Both the position numbers and the translations under genes were made by a program. Shown piece by piece: positions 9,446 to 17,771 of a stretch of 64,000 bases of DNA (position 1 is its first letter; every line of letters starts with the position of its first letter). This DNA is from Acidimicrobiia bacterium (GTDB taxonomy: Bacteria > Actinomycetota > Acidimicrobiia > Acidimicrobiales > CAIXPF01). The notes beneath the pieces are model-generated. The model was not told the DNA's origin. It searched no databases and saw only the letters and a list, made by a program, of their open reading frames with translations. Where the stretch lies: contig CANJRG010000002.1 in NCBI GenBank assembly GCA_947476745.1, positions 1-64,000 on the forward strand, in the 5' to 3' direction.

Positions 9446-9787
9446 TCAGCCGACCCGGGCCTCGGTGACCTTGCCCGAGGTGATCTTCAGCCCGATCCGG
9501 GTTTCCACGAAGTCCATGGTCGCCGGGAAGTCCTGGCCGTCACGACCCAGCACCCGCCAGGTGTAGCCCGCCTTGTCGATCTTGGCGGTCGCCTCGGCCT
9601 CGGCCATCCCGATCACCGACGCCACGACCTCGGTCGGGGTGGCCTTGCCCGTCACCGCGCCGCCCGTCGAAGCCGATCCCCCCTCGACCGACGCGGGGGC
9701 AGTGGACTCCGACTCGCTGCCACAGGCGGCGAGGGCGAACACGCTCGCAGCAGCGACGACCACGGACAAGGACAGGCGGCGGATCAT
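9446..9787 (-). CDS. Small secreted lipoprotein with proteinase-inhibitor-I78-like domain
   Basis: A 113-residue protein with a type II signal peptide (RR near the start, hydrophobic core, lipobox LAAC with Cys21) followed by a Ser/Thr/Ala-rich linker. The C-terminal half (VIGMAEAEATAKIDKAG, then D-F-V-E-T-R-I and a V-T-x-A-R-V-G end) resembles the peptidase inhibitor I78 fold as I know it, though I cannot score the match. A TAAGCT box 6 nt before the ATG suggests a leaderless transcript. It is convergent with the sugar kinase gene. Confidence 0.7.
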   Translation of the reverse strand: MIRRLSLSVVVAAASVFALAACGSESESTAPASVEGGSASTGGAVTGKATPTEVVASVIGMAEAEATAKIDKAGYTWRVLGRDGQDFPATMDFVETRIGLKITSGKVTEARVG

Positions 9788-9793
9788 GCCCCC

Positions 9794-9799
9794 AGCTTA
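9794..9799 (-). promoter_or_regulatory. -10-like box of leaderless promoter (TAAGCT)
   Basis: TAAGCT on the minus strand ends 6 nt before ATG 9787, with no Shine-Dalgarno between them. Confidence 0.4.
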
Positions 9800-10032
9800 C
9801 GGACTACCCGACGATCCGGCACCTCGCCCCGTCGAGCTGCCCGGCCGGTGAGATCGGACGGGCTGTCCGACCGGACCGACCACGACAACCGGGCCATCCC
9901 GCGCGGCCAGGATGCGCGCCGGTATGGTGGCGGCGCTCATCAGGCCCCGGGCAGGCCGTCGGTCGCGCACCGACACTGCGCCCGCACCACGCCATGACCG
10001 ATCGCTGCTCGCCCCACGAAAGGACCCTCCCC

Positions 10033-10974
10033 ATGACCGCAGTTCCGCCGAACGGCCCCGACCCCACCACGGTCGTGCCGACCACCGGCCGGATCGCCCA
10101 GCCCGCCGGTTCTGCGCCGGTGGCGCTGGTCCCCCAGTTCGTCGGCCAGCGGGTCGAGGCCGCCGCGGACACCGCCCGTCTCGCCGGGTGGACGCTGGTG
10201 CCCGAGTTCGTCGAGCCCACCATGGCCGAACAGCCCGAGGGACTCGTCGTCGCCCAGAAGCCCGCGGCCGGCAGCGCCGTCACCGCCGGTTCGGTCCTGG
10301 CGGTGTCCGTCGTGCGCCGTCGTGCCTGGATGGACAACAACGGTCGCAGCCTGTTCCTCGGCCTCGCCGTGGTGTTCGCGGTGCTCGCCGTGGCCTTCGC
10401 CGTGCTGTGGAGCAGTGCCGGCAGCAACAGCACCGCCGACATCGACACGCTGCAGGCCGAGAACGCCGCGCTGAAGGCCGAGAACGCGACCCTCAAGGAG
10501 CAGGTGGCCGCCGCGGCCGGCGCCGACGGCGAACTGGTCAAGACGTTGCAGAAGCAGGTGTCGGACCTCACCGCCAAGCTCACCGCCGCCGAGGCCGCAT
10601 CGGCCAAGGCCCAGGCCGATCTGGCCAAGTCGCAGGCCGATCTGGCCAAGTCGCAGGCCGATCTCGCCAAGTCCCAGGCCGATCTGGCCAAGTCGCAGGC
10701 CGATCTCGATGCCGCGCTGAAGGATGTCGCCACCCTCCGGGCGCAGCTCGGTGGCATCCAGCAGTCCGTGACCCCAATGCCGAGCTACGTCGGCCAGCAG
10801 CAGGTCGCGGTCGAGGACTTCGCCAAGGCCAAGAAGCTGCAGCTGGTGATCGAGAAGGTGACCACCAGCTCCTCGCCCGCCGCGGTCGGCACGGTCCTGG
10901 CGCAGCAACCGAAGGCCGGCATCCCGTTGGTCGAGGGTTCGGCGATCTGGATCCAGGTCTACGCCCCCAAGTAG
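10033..10974 (+). CDS. Double-PASTA membrane protein with coiled-coil
   Basis: A 313-residue protein from ATG 10033, chosen over the in-frame ATG 9994 because AAAGGA lies about 8 nt upstream. Order: PASTA-like domain (about 32-95, VPQFVGQRVEAA ... QKPAAGSAV), one transmembrane helix (about 105-126), long coiled-coil (about 136-240) with five near-identical KSQADLA heptads, and a second PASTA-like domain (about 248-311, PSYVGQQQ ... QQPKAG). PASTA domains usually bind muropeptides or act outside the cell; here one lies on each side of the single membrane span, so one must be cytoplasmic if the topology is simple. Function unknown; a cell-envelope role is inferred. Confidence 0.85.
   Translation: MTAVPPNGPDPTTVVPTTGRIAQPAGSAPVALVPQFVGQRVEAAADTARLAGWTLVPEFVEPTMAEQPEGLVVAQKPAAGSAVTAGSVLAVSVVRRRAWMDNNGRSLFLGLAVVFAVLAVAFAVLWSSAGSNSTADIDTLQAENAALKAENATLKEQVAAAAGADGELVKTLQKQVSDLTAKLTAAEAASAKAQADLAKSQADLAKSQADLAKSQADLAKSQADLDAALKDVATLRAQLGGIQQSVTPMPSYVGQQQVAVEDFAKAKKLQLVIEKVTTSSSPAAVGTVLAQQPKAGIPLVEGSAIWIQVYAPK
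10603..10707 (+). repeat. 21-bp tandem repeat, five units, inside coiled-coil region
   Basis: Five consecutive 21-bp units encode the heptad A-K-(S/A)-Q-A-D-L. Units differ only at a few positions (AAGGCC, AAGTCG, AAGTCC; CTG or CTC). The near-identity at DNA level suggests recent copy-number change. Confidence 0.95.
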
Positions 10975-10982
10975 CGACGACG

Positions 10983-11024
10983 CCGGCCGGAACACACCGG
11001 CCGGAACACACCGGCCGGAACACA
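10983..11024. repeat. 14-bp tandem repeat, three perfect units
   Basis: CCGGCCGGAACACA is repeated three times without mismatch between the PASTA gene and the next hydrolase gene, just upstream of the latter's -10-like box. Confidence 0.97.
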
Positions 11025-11032
11025 CCGACTGG

Positions 11033-11038
11033 TATGGT
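11033..11038 (+). promoter_or_regulatory. -10-like box (TATGGT) of leaderless promoter
   Basis: TATGGT ends 7 nt before ATG 11046; no Shine-Dalgarno is visible between the box and the start. Confidence 0.45.
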
Positions 11039-11045
11039 TCGGCCC

Positions 11046-11747
11046 ATGACCACCTTCGTGCTCGTTCACGGTGCCTGGAGCGGTGCCCACGGGTTCCGCC
11101 ACGTGCGCCGGCTCCTCACCGCAGCCGGCCACGAGGTGTTCACCCCGAGCCTGACCGGGATCGGTGAGCGGTCCCATCTCACCAGCCCGACGATCGACCT
11201 GAACACGCATGTCGCCGACGTCGTCAACTGCCTGCTCTACGAGGATCTCACCGACATCGTGCTGGTCGGCTTCTCCTACGGCGGGTTCGTGGTGAGCGCG
11301 GCGTTGGAGCGGGTGGCGGAACGGGTTCGCCACCTGGTCTTCCTCGACGCCTTCGTCCCCGCCGACGGCGACTCGATGGTGTCACTCACCGGCATGGCGC
11401 TCGGCGAGCCGGTCGGGCCCGAGGCCGTCTGGCTGGTCCCGCCGATCCCCCGGGAGTTCGACGACCCCGCCGAGGCGGCGTTCTCCCAGCCCCGGCGCAC
11501 CGGCCACCCGGTGCGCTGCTTCACCGACACGGTCCGGCTGGCCCGACCGGTGGAGGCGTACGACGTGCCGCTCACCTACATCAAGGCCACCGGTGAACCA
11601 CGTCCGGCGTCGGGCGGACCGTTCTGGACCGCGGCAGACCACGCCCGGGCATCGAGTCGGTGGGGCTACCACGAGATCGGCACGAACCACATGATCGCCA
11701 ACAACCGTCCCGCCGAGCTCACCGAGCTGCTGCTCACGCTGGCCTGA
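11046..11747 (+). CDS. Alpha/beta-fold esterase/hydrolase
   Basis: A 233-residue protein. It opens directly with the first strand and oxyanion HG (FVLVHGAWSG), has the nucleophile elbow GFSYGG with Ser77, and a catalytic His215 in GTNHM. The compact form and the G-I-G-E-R-S-H-L segment after strand 2 resemble the plant methylesterase / salicylate esterase-like branch of the superfamily. Cytoplasmic; substrate unknown. It is preceded by tandem repeats and a TATGGT box. Confidence 0.87.
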   Translation: MTTFVLVHGAWSGAHGFRHVRRLLTAAGHEVFTPSLTGIGERSHLTSPTIDLNTHVADVVNCLLYEDLTDIVLVGFSYGGFVVSAALERVAERVRHLVFLDAFVPADGDSMVSLTGMALGEPVGPEAVWLVPPIPREFDDPAEAAFSQPRRTGHPVRCFTDTVRLARPVEAYDVPLTYIKATGEPRPASGGPFWTAADHARASSRWGYHEIGTNHMIANNRPAELTELLLTLA

Positions 11748-11803
11748 ATGGCCGCGCCGGCTTCGACCGACCCGATGTCGGCACCCGGTCCGGTCGCCGC
11801 CGC

Positions 11804-12376
11804 TCAGTCCCCGTCGTCGTCGCGGGACTCGCCGCTGGAGACGTCCGTACCGTGCCACACCGCCTTGGCGCCGGAGTGACCGGCATCGACGACCGCCACC
11901 ACCGAGCCCACCGCTGCGGCCACGGCGATCACCGACACCCCGATCGACACCCACCTGGGCACGGCGACCCCGCCGTTGTCGCCTCCCGACGCCACGGTAC
12001 CGGCCGCGGCGGGCTCGGACGACGCAGCGGAACGGCGACGGCCGAACCAGTCCACGGCCACGAGGGCCACCGCCGCGGCGAGCAGCACCAACGCCAACGC
12101 ACGAGCCAGATCGCCGGCCTCGGCGTGGTCCTGCACCAGCGCCAGGCTCGCCCCCACCGCCACCGACTCCTCGAGCGCCTCGCCCGAACCTGCGGCCAGC
12201 ACCGCGCCGACGGCCCCCGCCAGTGCCACGGCCACCACGATCGGGCCGTAGGAGCGGATCCAGCGCGGACGCACCGCCAGCAGGACCACCCCCAACGCCG
12301 CCAACGGCACCAGCACCACCGGGATGTGCACCAGCAGCGGGTGAGCGGGCAGCGAGAAGAGCTGATCGAGTTCCAT
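11804..12376 (-). CDS. DUF2231-like integral membrane protein
   Basis: A 190-residue protein from ATG 12376, preceded by AAGGA. It starts with a short amphipathic stretch ending in PAHPLLVHIP, typical of DUF2231 membrane proteins, followed by four predicted transmembrane segments (about 15-35, 42-62, 85-106 and 140-160) and a polar C-terminus with many Asp and Ser residues. A His in the first helix could be a haem or metal ligand, as proposed for relatives. Convergent with the hydrolase gene; function unknown. Confidence 0.72.
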   Translation of the reverse strand: MELDQLFSLPAHPLLVHIPVVLVPLAALGVVLLAVRPRWIRSYGPIVVAVALAGAVGAVLAAGSGEALEESVAVGASLALVQDHAEAGDLARALALVLLAAAVALVAVDWFGRRRSAASSEPAAAGTVASGGDNGGVAVPRWVSIGVSVIAVAAAVGSVVAVVDAGHSGAKAVWHGTDVSSGESRDDDGD

Positions 12377-12584
12377 GGCGTTGCCGTCCTTCGGCTGGGT
12401 GCGGGGCGGTTGGACCCTACCGACGCAGTTGGCGGGCCCCCACGCAGCACAGGTAAGGATTCGGCAAAGCCACGGGTCCGCCGGGCCAGGATCGCGCCGG
12501 ACCGGCCCGGACACCCGTCAACCCCGTCACACCTATGACACACGCCACACGCACCACATCCCACCAGCCCGACCGGAGTGCCCC

Positions 12585-13364
12585 ATGACCACCGCCGACC
12601 GTGTCCTGGTCGAACGCAACGGACCCGTTACGACCGTCATCATCAACCGGCCGGAGGCCCGCAACGCCTGCACGGTGGACATGGTGCGTCAGCTGCACCG
12701 GGCCTTCATCGCGTTCGAGGTCGACCCCGAGGCCCGGGTTGCCGTGTTGCACGGGGCCGGGGGCGCGTTCTGCTCGGGGGCGGACCTTCGCGAGATCGAG
12801 GACGGCACCGCCATCGGCTTCTGCTGGGCCGGGCTCGACGAAGGCGTGACCCGCCGCTATCTCGACAAGCCGGTCATCGCGGCGGTGTCGGGGCCGTCGC
12901 TCGCCGCCGGTTTGGCGCTGGCGGTGTGGTGCGACCTGCGCGTCGCGGACCGCAACGCCACCTTCGGCGTGTCCTGCCGGCGCTTCGGTGGCCCGATGCC
13001 CAACGGGGCCACCGTGCGACTGCCCCGCCTGATCGGCCAGAGCCACGCCCTCGACCTCATGCTCACCGGCCGCATCATCGACGCGACCGAGGCCCACCGC
13101 ATCGGCCTGGTCAACCGTCTCGTCGACGGCGACGCCCGCCACGAGGCGGAGCAGCTGGCCCAGGACCTCGCCTCCATGCCCGCCGCGGCGATGTTGTCGG
13201 ACCGCCGCTCGTTGCTGCGCCAGTGGGGGGTGGCAGAGGACGACGCGATCCGTTTCGAGGTCGAGAGCGGCAAGGCGGTGTTCGGGCTCGATTTCCGCAG
13301 TGGCGCTGCCCGCTTCGTCGCCGGGGCGGGTCGCCACGGCGAGGACCTGGACCGTCGGCCCTGA
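12585..13364 (+). CDS. Enoyl-CoA hydratase/isomerase-family (crotonase-fold) protein lacking both catalytic Glu
   Basis: A 259-residue crotonase-fold protein. The first oxyanion-hole segment is GAGGAFCSGADL and the second is VSGPSLAAGLALAVWCD. Aligned by eye to rat mitochondrial hydratase, the two catalytic glutamates (E144, E164) are replaced by Ala (GLALAVWCD) and Cys (FGVSCRRFG), so simple hydratase activity is unlikely; isomerase, thioesterase-like or other crotonase chemistry is possible. CGGAG lies just upstream of the ATG. It is followed on the same strand by the BNR protein and a thiolase/DUF35 pair, suggesting acyl-CoA catabolism. Confidence 0.88.
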   Translation: MTTADRVLVERNGPVTTVIINRPEARNACTVDMVRQLHRAFIAFEVDPEARVAVLHGAGGAFCSGADLREIEDGTAIGFCWAGLDEGVTRRYLDKPVIAAVSGPSLAAGLALAVWCDLRVADRNATFGVSCRRFGGPMPNGATVRLPRLIGQSHALDLMLTGRIIDATEAHRIGLVNRLVDGDARHEAEQLAQDLASMPAAAMLSDRRSLLRQWGVAEDDAIRFEVESGKAVFGLDFRSGAARFVAGAGRHGEDLDRRP

Positions 13365-13493
13365 CGCCCGATCCCCGCCCACCCGGCGGCGGCGCAGCCC
13401 GGCCCGTCGTGACCGGCGACGGCGGGGACCGCGACGTTCTAGGCTTCGGTCCGCCGACGCCACCGGGCAGTCGGCAGTTCCGGGGGGAACACG

Positions 13494-14486
13494 ATGATCG
13501 AGGGCATGACCATCCTGGTGGGCACCGTCGGCAGTGGCGTCCACGTGAGCCGCGACGGCGGCGGCCGCTTCAAGCAGATCTTCAAGCCGGTGCCCTTCGA
13601 GGGCAACGTGCGCGCCCTGCGGGTCGACCCGACCGATCCGGCCATCATCTGGGCTGGTACCGATGCGGGGCTGTTCCGATCCGTCGACGGAGGTGTCCGG
13701 TGGGCGCCGGTGGCCTCACCCGCCGCCGGCCGTCAGATCTGGTCCATCGCAGTCGATCCCACCGACAACCGTTACGTGTACGTCGGAGCCCAGCCCGGCG
13801 GGTTCCGTTCGACCGACGGCGGCGAGAGCTGGGTGGAGATGGCCATCCCCGTGGTCGAGGAGTGCCTGGTGGGCAAGCCCCGCACCACCAACGTGGTCGT
13901 CGACCCCCGCGACCCTGCCGTGGTGTGGGCCGGCGCCGAGATCGACGGCGTGTTCCGCTCGCCCGATCGTGGCGTGACCTGGACCCGCTGCACCGACCTC
14001 GGCCCGTCACCGCTCAACGGCGACGTACACAGCGTGGCCATCCGACCCGAGGGCGACGGTTCCACCATCTTCGTCGGCGGACCGTTCGGGTTGACCCGCT
14101 CCACCGACGAGGGCGAGAGCTGGCAACTGACCGAGCTGCCCGGTTTCCACGAGCGCAACGAGTTCGCCTACTGCCGCATGGTGATGGTGAAGGCCGACGA
14201 CCCTCAGACCGTCTTCGTCGGCACCGGCGACTCGATCCCCGGTGAGACCGGCGGCCTGCGCATCTCCCGTGACGGCGGGGCCACCTGGAAGCTGGCGGAC
14301 CTGCCGGAGGAGCCGAACTCGGTGGTGTACTGGATGGCCAACCATCCGGCCCGGCCCGAGGTGATCGCCTGCGCCAGCCTGTTCGGCCAGCTGTTCTGGT
14401 CGACCGACAGCGGCGAGACCTGGGAGAAGTGCCGCCGCGGCTTCGGCGAGATCCGTTCGCTGGCCCTGGCCCCGACGGCCGGATGA
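13494..14486 (+). CDS. BNR/Asp-box beta-propeller protein
   Basis: A 330-residue protein with seven Asp-box-like motifs (SRDGGGRF, SVDGGVRW, STDGGESW, SPDRGVTW, STDEGESW, SRDGGATW, STDSGETW), which predicts a propeller of the sialidase / photosystem-stability-factor type. No signal peptide is seen, so it is probably cytoplasmic; no sialidase catalytic residues were recognised. The start is ATG 13494 behind GGGGGGAA; ATG 13506 is possible. Its TGA overlaps the ATG of the next gene (ATGA), so it is translationally coupled to the thiolase gene and may assist that pathway, but its role is unknown. Confidence 0.82.
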   Translation: MIEGMTILVGTVGSGVHVSRDGGGRFKQIFKPVPFEGNVRALRVDPTDPAIIWAGTDAGLFRSVDGGVRWAPVASPAAGRQIWSIAVDPTDNRYVYVGAQPGGFRSTDGGESWVEMAIPVVEECLVGKPRTTNVVVDPRDPAVVWAGAEIDGVFRSPDRGVTWTRCTDLGPSPLNGDVHSVAIRPEGDGSTIFVGGPFGLTRSTDEGESWQLTELPGFHERNEFAYCRMVMVKADDPQTVFVGTGDSIPGETGGLRISRDGGATWKLADLPEEPNSVVYWMANHPARPEVIACASLFGQLFWSTDSGETWEKCRRGFGEIRSLALAPTAG

Positions 14487-15694
14487 CCACCGGGATCGGG
14501 GGCCGGACCGCGATCTGCGGGGTCGGCCAGTCCGCCTACGGCCGGCGCCTGGGCCGCTCGGGCATCGACCTCGGCGCCGACGCCATCGGTGCCGCCCTCG
14601 ACGACGCCGGCCTCGGGCCCGGTGATCTGAACGGCATGGTGGTCAGCTTCGGTTCGCCCGGTGGCGTCGACGCCGACGCGCTGGCCTTCGCCCTGGGCCT
14701 CGATCTCCGCTTCTACTCCCAGACCTGGGGCCACGGCCGCTTCACCGCCACCTGCATCCAGCAGGCGGCGATGGCGGTCGCCTCCGGAATGGCCGACGTC
14801 GTGGCGTGCCTGGCCGCGGTGTCCTTCTCCGGGGTCACCCGACCCGGTCGGGTCAAGGGCCGCAAGGGCTCGGCCGTCGGCGGCGACCGTGACCACGAGG
14901 GCGCCCGCGAAGCCGGTGGTGGCCACGGCGAGGACCCCGTGGTGGGCATGACCTCCCCAGGGGTGGGTGCGGCACTGGCGGCGCAGCGTTACTTCGCCCG
15001 GTTCGGGGCGAGCTCCGAACAGCTGGCGGCGGTGCCGGTGGCCTTCCGCAAGGGGGCGGCGCTCAACCCTGCCGCCATCATGCGCGACCCGCTGACGGTG
15101 CAGGACCACCAGAGCTCCCGGTACGTGTGCGAACCGTTGCGGCTGTACGACTACTGCCTGGTCAACGACGGCGCGGCGTGCGTGCTGGTCTGCTCGGCCG
15201 AACGGGCCCGTGACCTGGCCAAGCCCTCGGTGGAGCTGGCGGCCATGCTGCCGCTGCCGGTCAGCCGACGCGAGTTCATCTGGGCCTGGCCCGGCCTCGG
15301 GGTCGCCCAGCAGGAGGACGGTTCGTGGGAGCCGGGCCGGCGGGAGGCCGGGTTGTACGCCGACGCCGGCATCACCCGGGCCGACATCGACGCCTTCTTC
15401 ACCTACGACGCCTTCTCGTTCGTGGTGTGGCCCGCCCTCGAGCGGTGGGGGTTCTGCCCGATGGGTGAGGCCCCGGCGTTCACCCAGGACGGACGCATCG
15501 AGCTCGGTGGCGAGCTCCCGGTCAACACCCACGGCGGGCTGCTGTCCGAAGCCCATGTCATGGCGTGGAACCACCAGGTGGAGATCGTGCGCCAGCTGCG
15601 GGGCGAGGCCGGCCAGCGACAGGTCGCCGGCGCCGAGCACATCCAGTGGGGCAACGTCTACGGCGACTCGATCATCTACCGGCGGGCATCATGA
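14483..15694 (+). CDS. Thiolase-like acyl-CoA enzyme (SCP2-thiolase family), first pair
   Basis: A 403-residue protein of the non-specific-lipid-transfer thiolase family. The nucleophile region reads F-T-A-T-C-I-Q-Q and retains a Cys, and the C-terminal catalytic segment is VNTHGGLLSE. Members either cleave 3-ketoacyl-CoAs or, like Ltp2, act as retro-aldolases. The gene overlaps its upstream neighbour (ATGA at 14483) and its downstream DUF35 neighbour (ATGA at 15691). A thiolase directly coupled to a DUF35 Zn-ribbon/OB protein is the arrangement of BbsA/BbsB and ChsH2/Ltp2-type heteromers, so a two-subunit enzyme is likely. Substrate unknown. Confidence 0.87.
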   Translation: MTTGIGGRTAICGVGQSAYGRRLGRSGIDLGADAIGAALDDAGLGPGDLNGMVVSFGSPGGVDADALAFALGLDLRFYSQTWGHGRFTATCIQQAAMAVASGMADVVACLAAVSFSGVTRPGRVKGRKGSAVGGDRDHEGAREAGGGHGEDPVVGMTSPGVGAALAAQRYFARFGASSEQLAAVPVAFRKGAALNPAAIMRDPLTVQDHQSSRYVCEPLRLYDYCLVNDGAACVLVCSAERARDLAKPSVELAAMLPLPVSRREFIWAWPGLGVAQQEDGSWEPGRREAGLYADAGITRADIDAFFTYDAFSFVVWPALERWGFCPMGEAPAFTQDGRIELGGELPVNTHGGLLSEAHVMAWNHQVEIVRQLRGEAGQRQVAGAEHIQWGNVYGDSIIYRRAS

Positions 15695-16122
15695 CCGACG
15701 AGCCGTCGCCCCCCGAACCCTACGAGGGCCCGCTGCCGGCGGTGACCAACCTCAACCGGCCGCACTGGGAGGCGCTGCGCGAGCACCGCCTGGTCGCCCC
15801 GCGTTGCGACCACTGTGCTCGATGCTGGCTGCCGCCCGGACCGTGGTGTCCGGCATGTTGGTCGCGGTCCTTCACCTGGACCGAGCTGAGCGGCCTCGGC
15901 ATTGTCACGTCGTGGGTCCGCTTCCACCAGCAGTACTTCCGGCGTGGCCCCTTCGAGATCCCCTACGCCGTCGCCGAGGTCACCCTGGCCGAAGGACCCC
16001 GGCTGTATGCCCGTCCGGTCGACGGGGCCGAGCCGGCGGTCGGTCAGGTGGTGGAGATCTGCTACGAGGACGTCTCGGCGGAACTCACCCTGGCCCGGGT
16101 CCGCCCCGCGTCCGTCGCCTGA
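15691..16122 (+). CDS. DUF35 OB-fold/zinc-ribbon partner of thiolase, first pair
   Basis: A 143-residue protein. A rubredoxin-like zinc ribbon (C-x2-C ... C-x2-C in CDHCARCWLPPGPWCPAC, about 34-51) precedes an OB-fold domain. Proteins of this family bind acyl-CoA and form obligate complexes with thiolase-like enzymes. The ATG overlaps the stop of the thiolase gene, and the two are surely co-expressed. A second DUF35 of identical length (143 residues) is at 23470-23901. Confidence 0.88.
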   Translation: MTDEPSPPEPYEGPLPAVTNLNRPHWEALREHRLVAPRCDHCARCWLPPGPWCPACWSRSFTWTELSGLGIVTSWVRFHQQYFRRGPFEIPYAVAEVTLAEGPRLYARPVDGAEPAVGQVVEICYEDVSAELTLARVRPASVA

Positions 16123-16206
16123 ACGTCGATTCGGTGAAGACTTCCGCCGTTCACCGTCCACCGGTCACCGTTCGCACCAACGGTTGGAGCCGACCGGATC
16201 GGCGGC

Positions 16207-16212
16207 TACGGT
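16207..16212 (+). promoter_or_regulatory. -10-like box (TACGGT) of leaderless promoter
   Basis: TACGGT ends 7 nt before ATG 16220; the intervening CCCGGCC is identical to that in front of the SDR gene at 42336. Confidence 0.5.
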
Positions 16213-16219
16213 CCCGGCC

Positions 16220-17716
16220 ATGAGCAATGGGGGACCTTCACGCCGCATCGTCATCATCGGAGCCGGGCCGGGTGGCATCTGTGCGGCCATCGGCCTGCGT
16301 CAGGCGGGCTACGACGACATCGTCATCCTGGACAAGGCGTCCGGCGTCGGCGGCACGTGGTGGCACAACAGCTACCCGGGCGCGGCCTGCGACGTGCCGA
16401 CCCACCTGTACTCGTTCTCCTTCGAGCCCAACGCGGCCTGGAGCCGCCCCTACGCCACCCAGCCCGAGATCCAGCGCTACATGGATCATGTCGTGGATCG
16501 CTACGGCCTGCGCCCGCTGCTGCGGCTCGGAACCGCGGCGCAGGGCCTGTACTGGGACGACGAGTGCCTGGTCTGGCGGGTGCTCACCACCGACGGCGAC
16601 GAGCTCGAGGCCGACGTGGTGGTCAGCGCCATCGGCATGTTCAACGAGCTGAGCTGGCCCGCCATCGACGACCTGGATTCCTTCGCCGGCGCCCTGTTCC
16701 ACTCGGCGCGCTGGAACCACGACCACGACCTCACCGGCCGGTCGGTGGCGGTGATCGGCAGTGCCGCCAGCGCCGTACAGTTCGTCCCCGAGATCGCCCC
16801 GGGGACGGGCCGACTGCACCTGTTCCAGCGCACCGCCAACTGGGTCCTGCCCAAGGACGACACCCCCTTCGACCCCGAGACGCTGGCCGAACTGCAGGCC
16901 AACCCCATCTCCGTGCGGCGGCGGCGCTGGAAGCTGTGGCGGGAGCTCAACCTGTTCACCCAGTTCAACGACACCGAGCTGCTGGCGAAGGCGGAACGGG
17001 CCGGCCTGCGCAACCTGGCGCTGGTGGCGGACCCCGAGGTGCGGGCCAAGCTCACCCCCACCGAGCCCTACGGGTGCAAGCGGCCGCTGATCTCCAACGA
17101 CTACTACCCCACATTCAACCTGCCGCACGTCGAGGTGGTGACCGACCCCATCGCACGGGTCACGCCGACCGGCGTGGTGACCACCGACGGCACCGTACGC
17201 GAGGTCGACACCATCATCGCCGCCACCGGCTTCCAGGTACAGCGGTACCTCTCGGCCCTCGACGTCACCGGCCGGGGCGGACGCGAGCTGCGCGACGCAT
17301 GGTCCGACGGCGCCCAGGCCTACCTCGGCATCACCACCAGTGGGTTCCCCAACCTGTTCATGCTGTACGGGCCGAACACCAACCAGGGCTCGATCATCCA
17401 CATGATCGAATGCCAGGTCGCCTACCTCGTCCGCCAGGTCCGACGGCTCGACGCCGAAGACCTGGTGTGGCTCGACGTGAAGGCCGAGGTGCAGGACCGC
17501 TACAACACCACGCTCCAGGCCGAGCTCGACCGCTTCGAGGTGTGGAAGCACGACTGCAACCACTACTACCGCAACGCCTCGGGCCGTATCGTCACCCAGT
17601 TCCCCGGCGACATGGCCGACTACCGCGACCGCACCTCCCAGCCCGATCCCGACGCCTACGAGGTGGGTCCCGGGCGTCCGTTCGGGACCCGGGTCCGCGC
17701 CGGCATCACCGTCTGA
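16220..17716 (+). CDS. Baeyer-Villiger-type flavin monooxygenase
   Basis: A 498-residue FAD/NADPH enzyme. The FAD Rossmann motif is GAGPGG (14-19), the GG-T-W-x-N-x-Y-P-G segment follows at 44-54, the Baeyer-Villiger fingerprint FxGxxxHxxxW is present as F155-A-G-A-L-F-H161-S-A-R-W165, and the NADPH Rossmann motif is GSAASA near 180. It probably inserts oxygen next to the carbonyl of a ketone. Placed after a thiolase/DUF35 pair, it could initiate breakdown of a cyclic or branched ketone whose products feed the CoA enzymes; the substrate is not known. Confidence 0.9.
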   Translation: MSNGGPSRRIVIIGAGPGGICAAIGLRQAGYDDIVILDKASGVGGTWWHNSYPGAACDVPTHLYSFSFEPNAAWSRPYATQPEIQRYMDHVVDRYGLRPLLRLGTAAQGLYWDDECLVWRVLTTDGDELEADVVVSAIGMFNELSWPAIDDLDSFAGALFHSARWNHDHDLTGRSVAVIGSAASAVQFVPEIAPGTGRLHLFQRTANWVLPKDDTPFDPETLAELQANPISVRRRRWKLWRELNLFTQFNDTELLAKAERAGLRNLALVADPEVRAKLTPTEPYGCKRPLISNDYYPTFNLPHVEVVTDPIARVTPTGVVTTDGTVREVDTIIAATGFQVQRYLSALDVTGRGGRELRDAWSDGAQAYLGITTSGFPNLFMLYGPNTNQGSIIHMIECQVAYLVRQVRRLDAEDLVWLDVKAEVQDRYNTTLQAELDRFEVWKHDCNHYYRNASGRIVTQFPGDMADYRDRTSQPDPDAYEVGPGRPFGTRVRAGITV

Positions 17717-17744
17717 GCATCACCGTCTGAGCATCACCGTCTGA
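17703..17744. repeat. 14-bp tandem repeat containing the stop codon, three units
   Basis: GCATCACCGTCTGA occurs three times in a row. The first copy encodes the last codons (I-T-V) and stop of the monooxygenase; the next two repeat the same end downstream. Confidence 0.97.
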
Positions 17745-17771
17745 GCGACACCGGCGGCGACCCCTCGGCCG

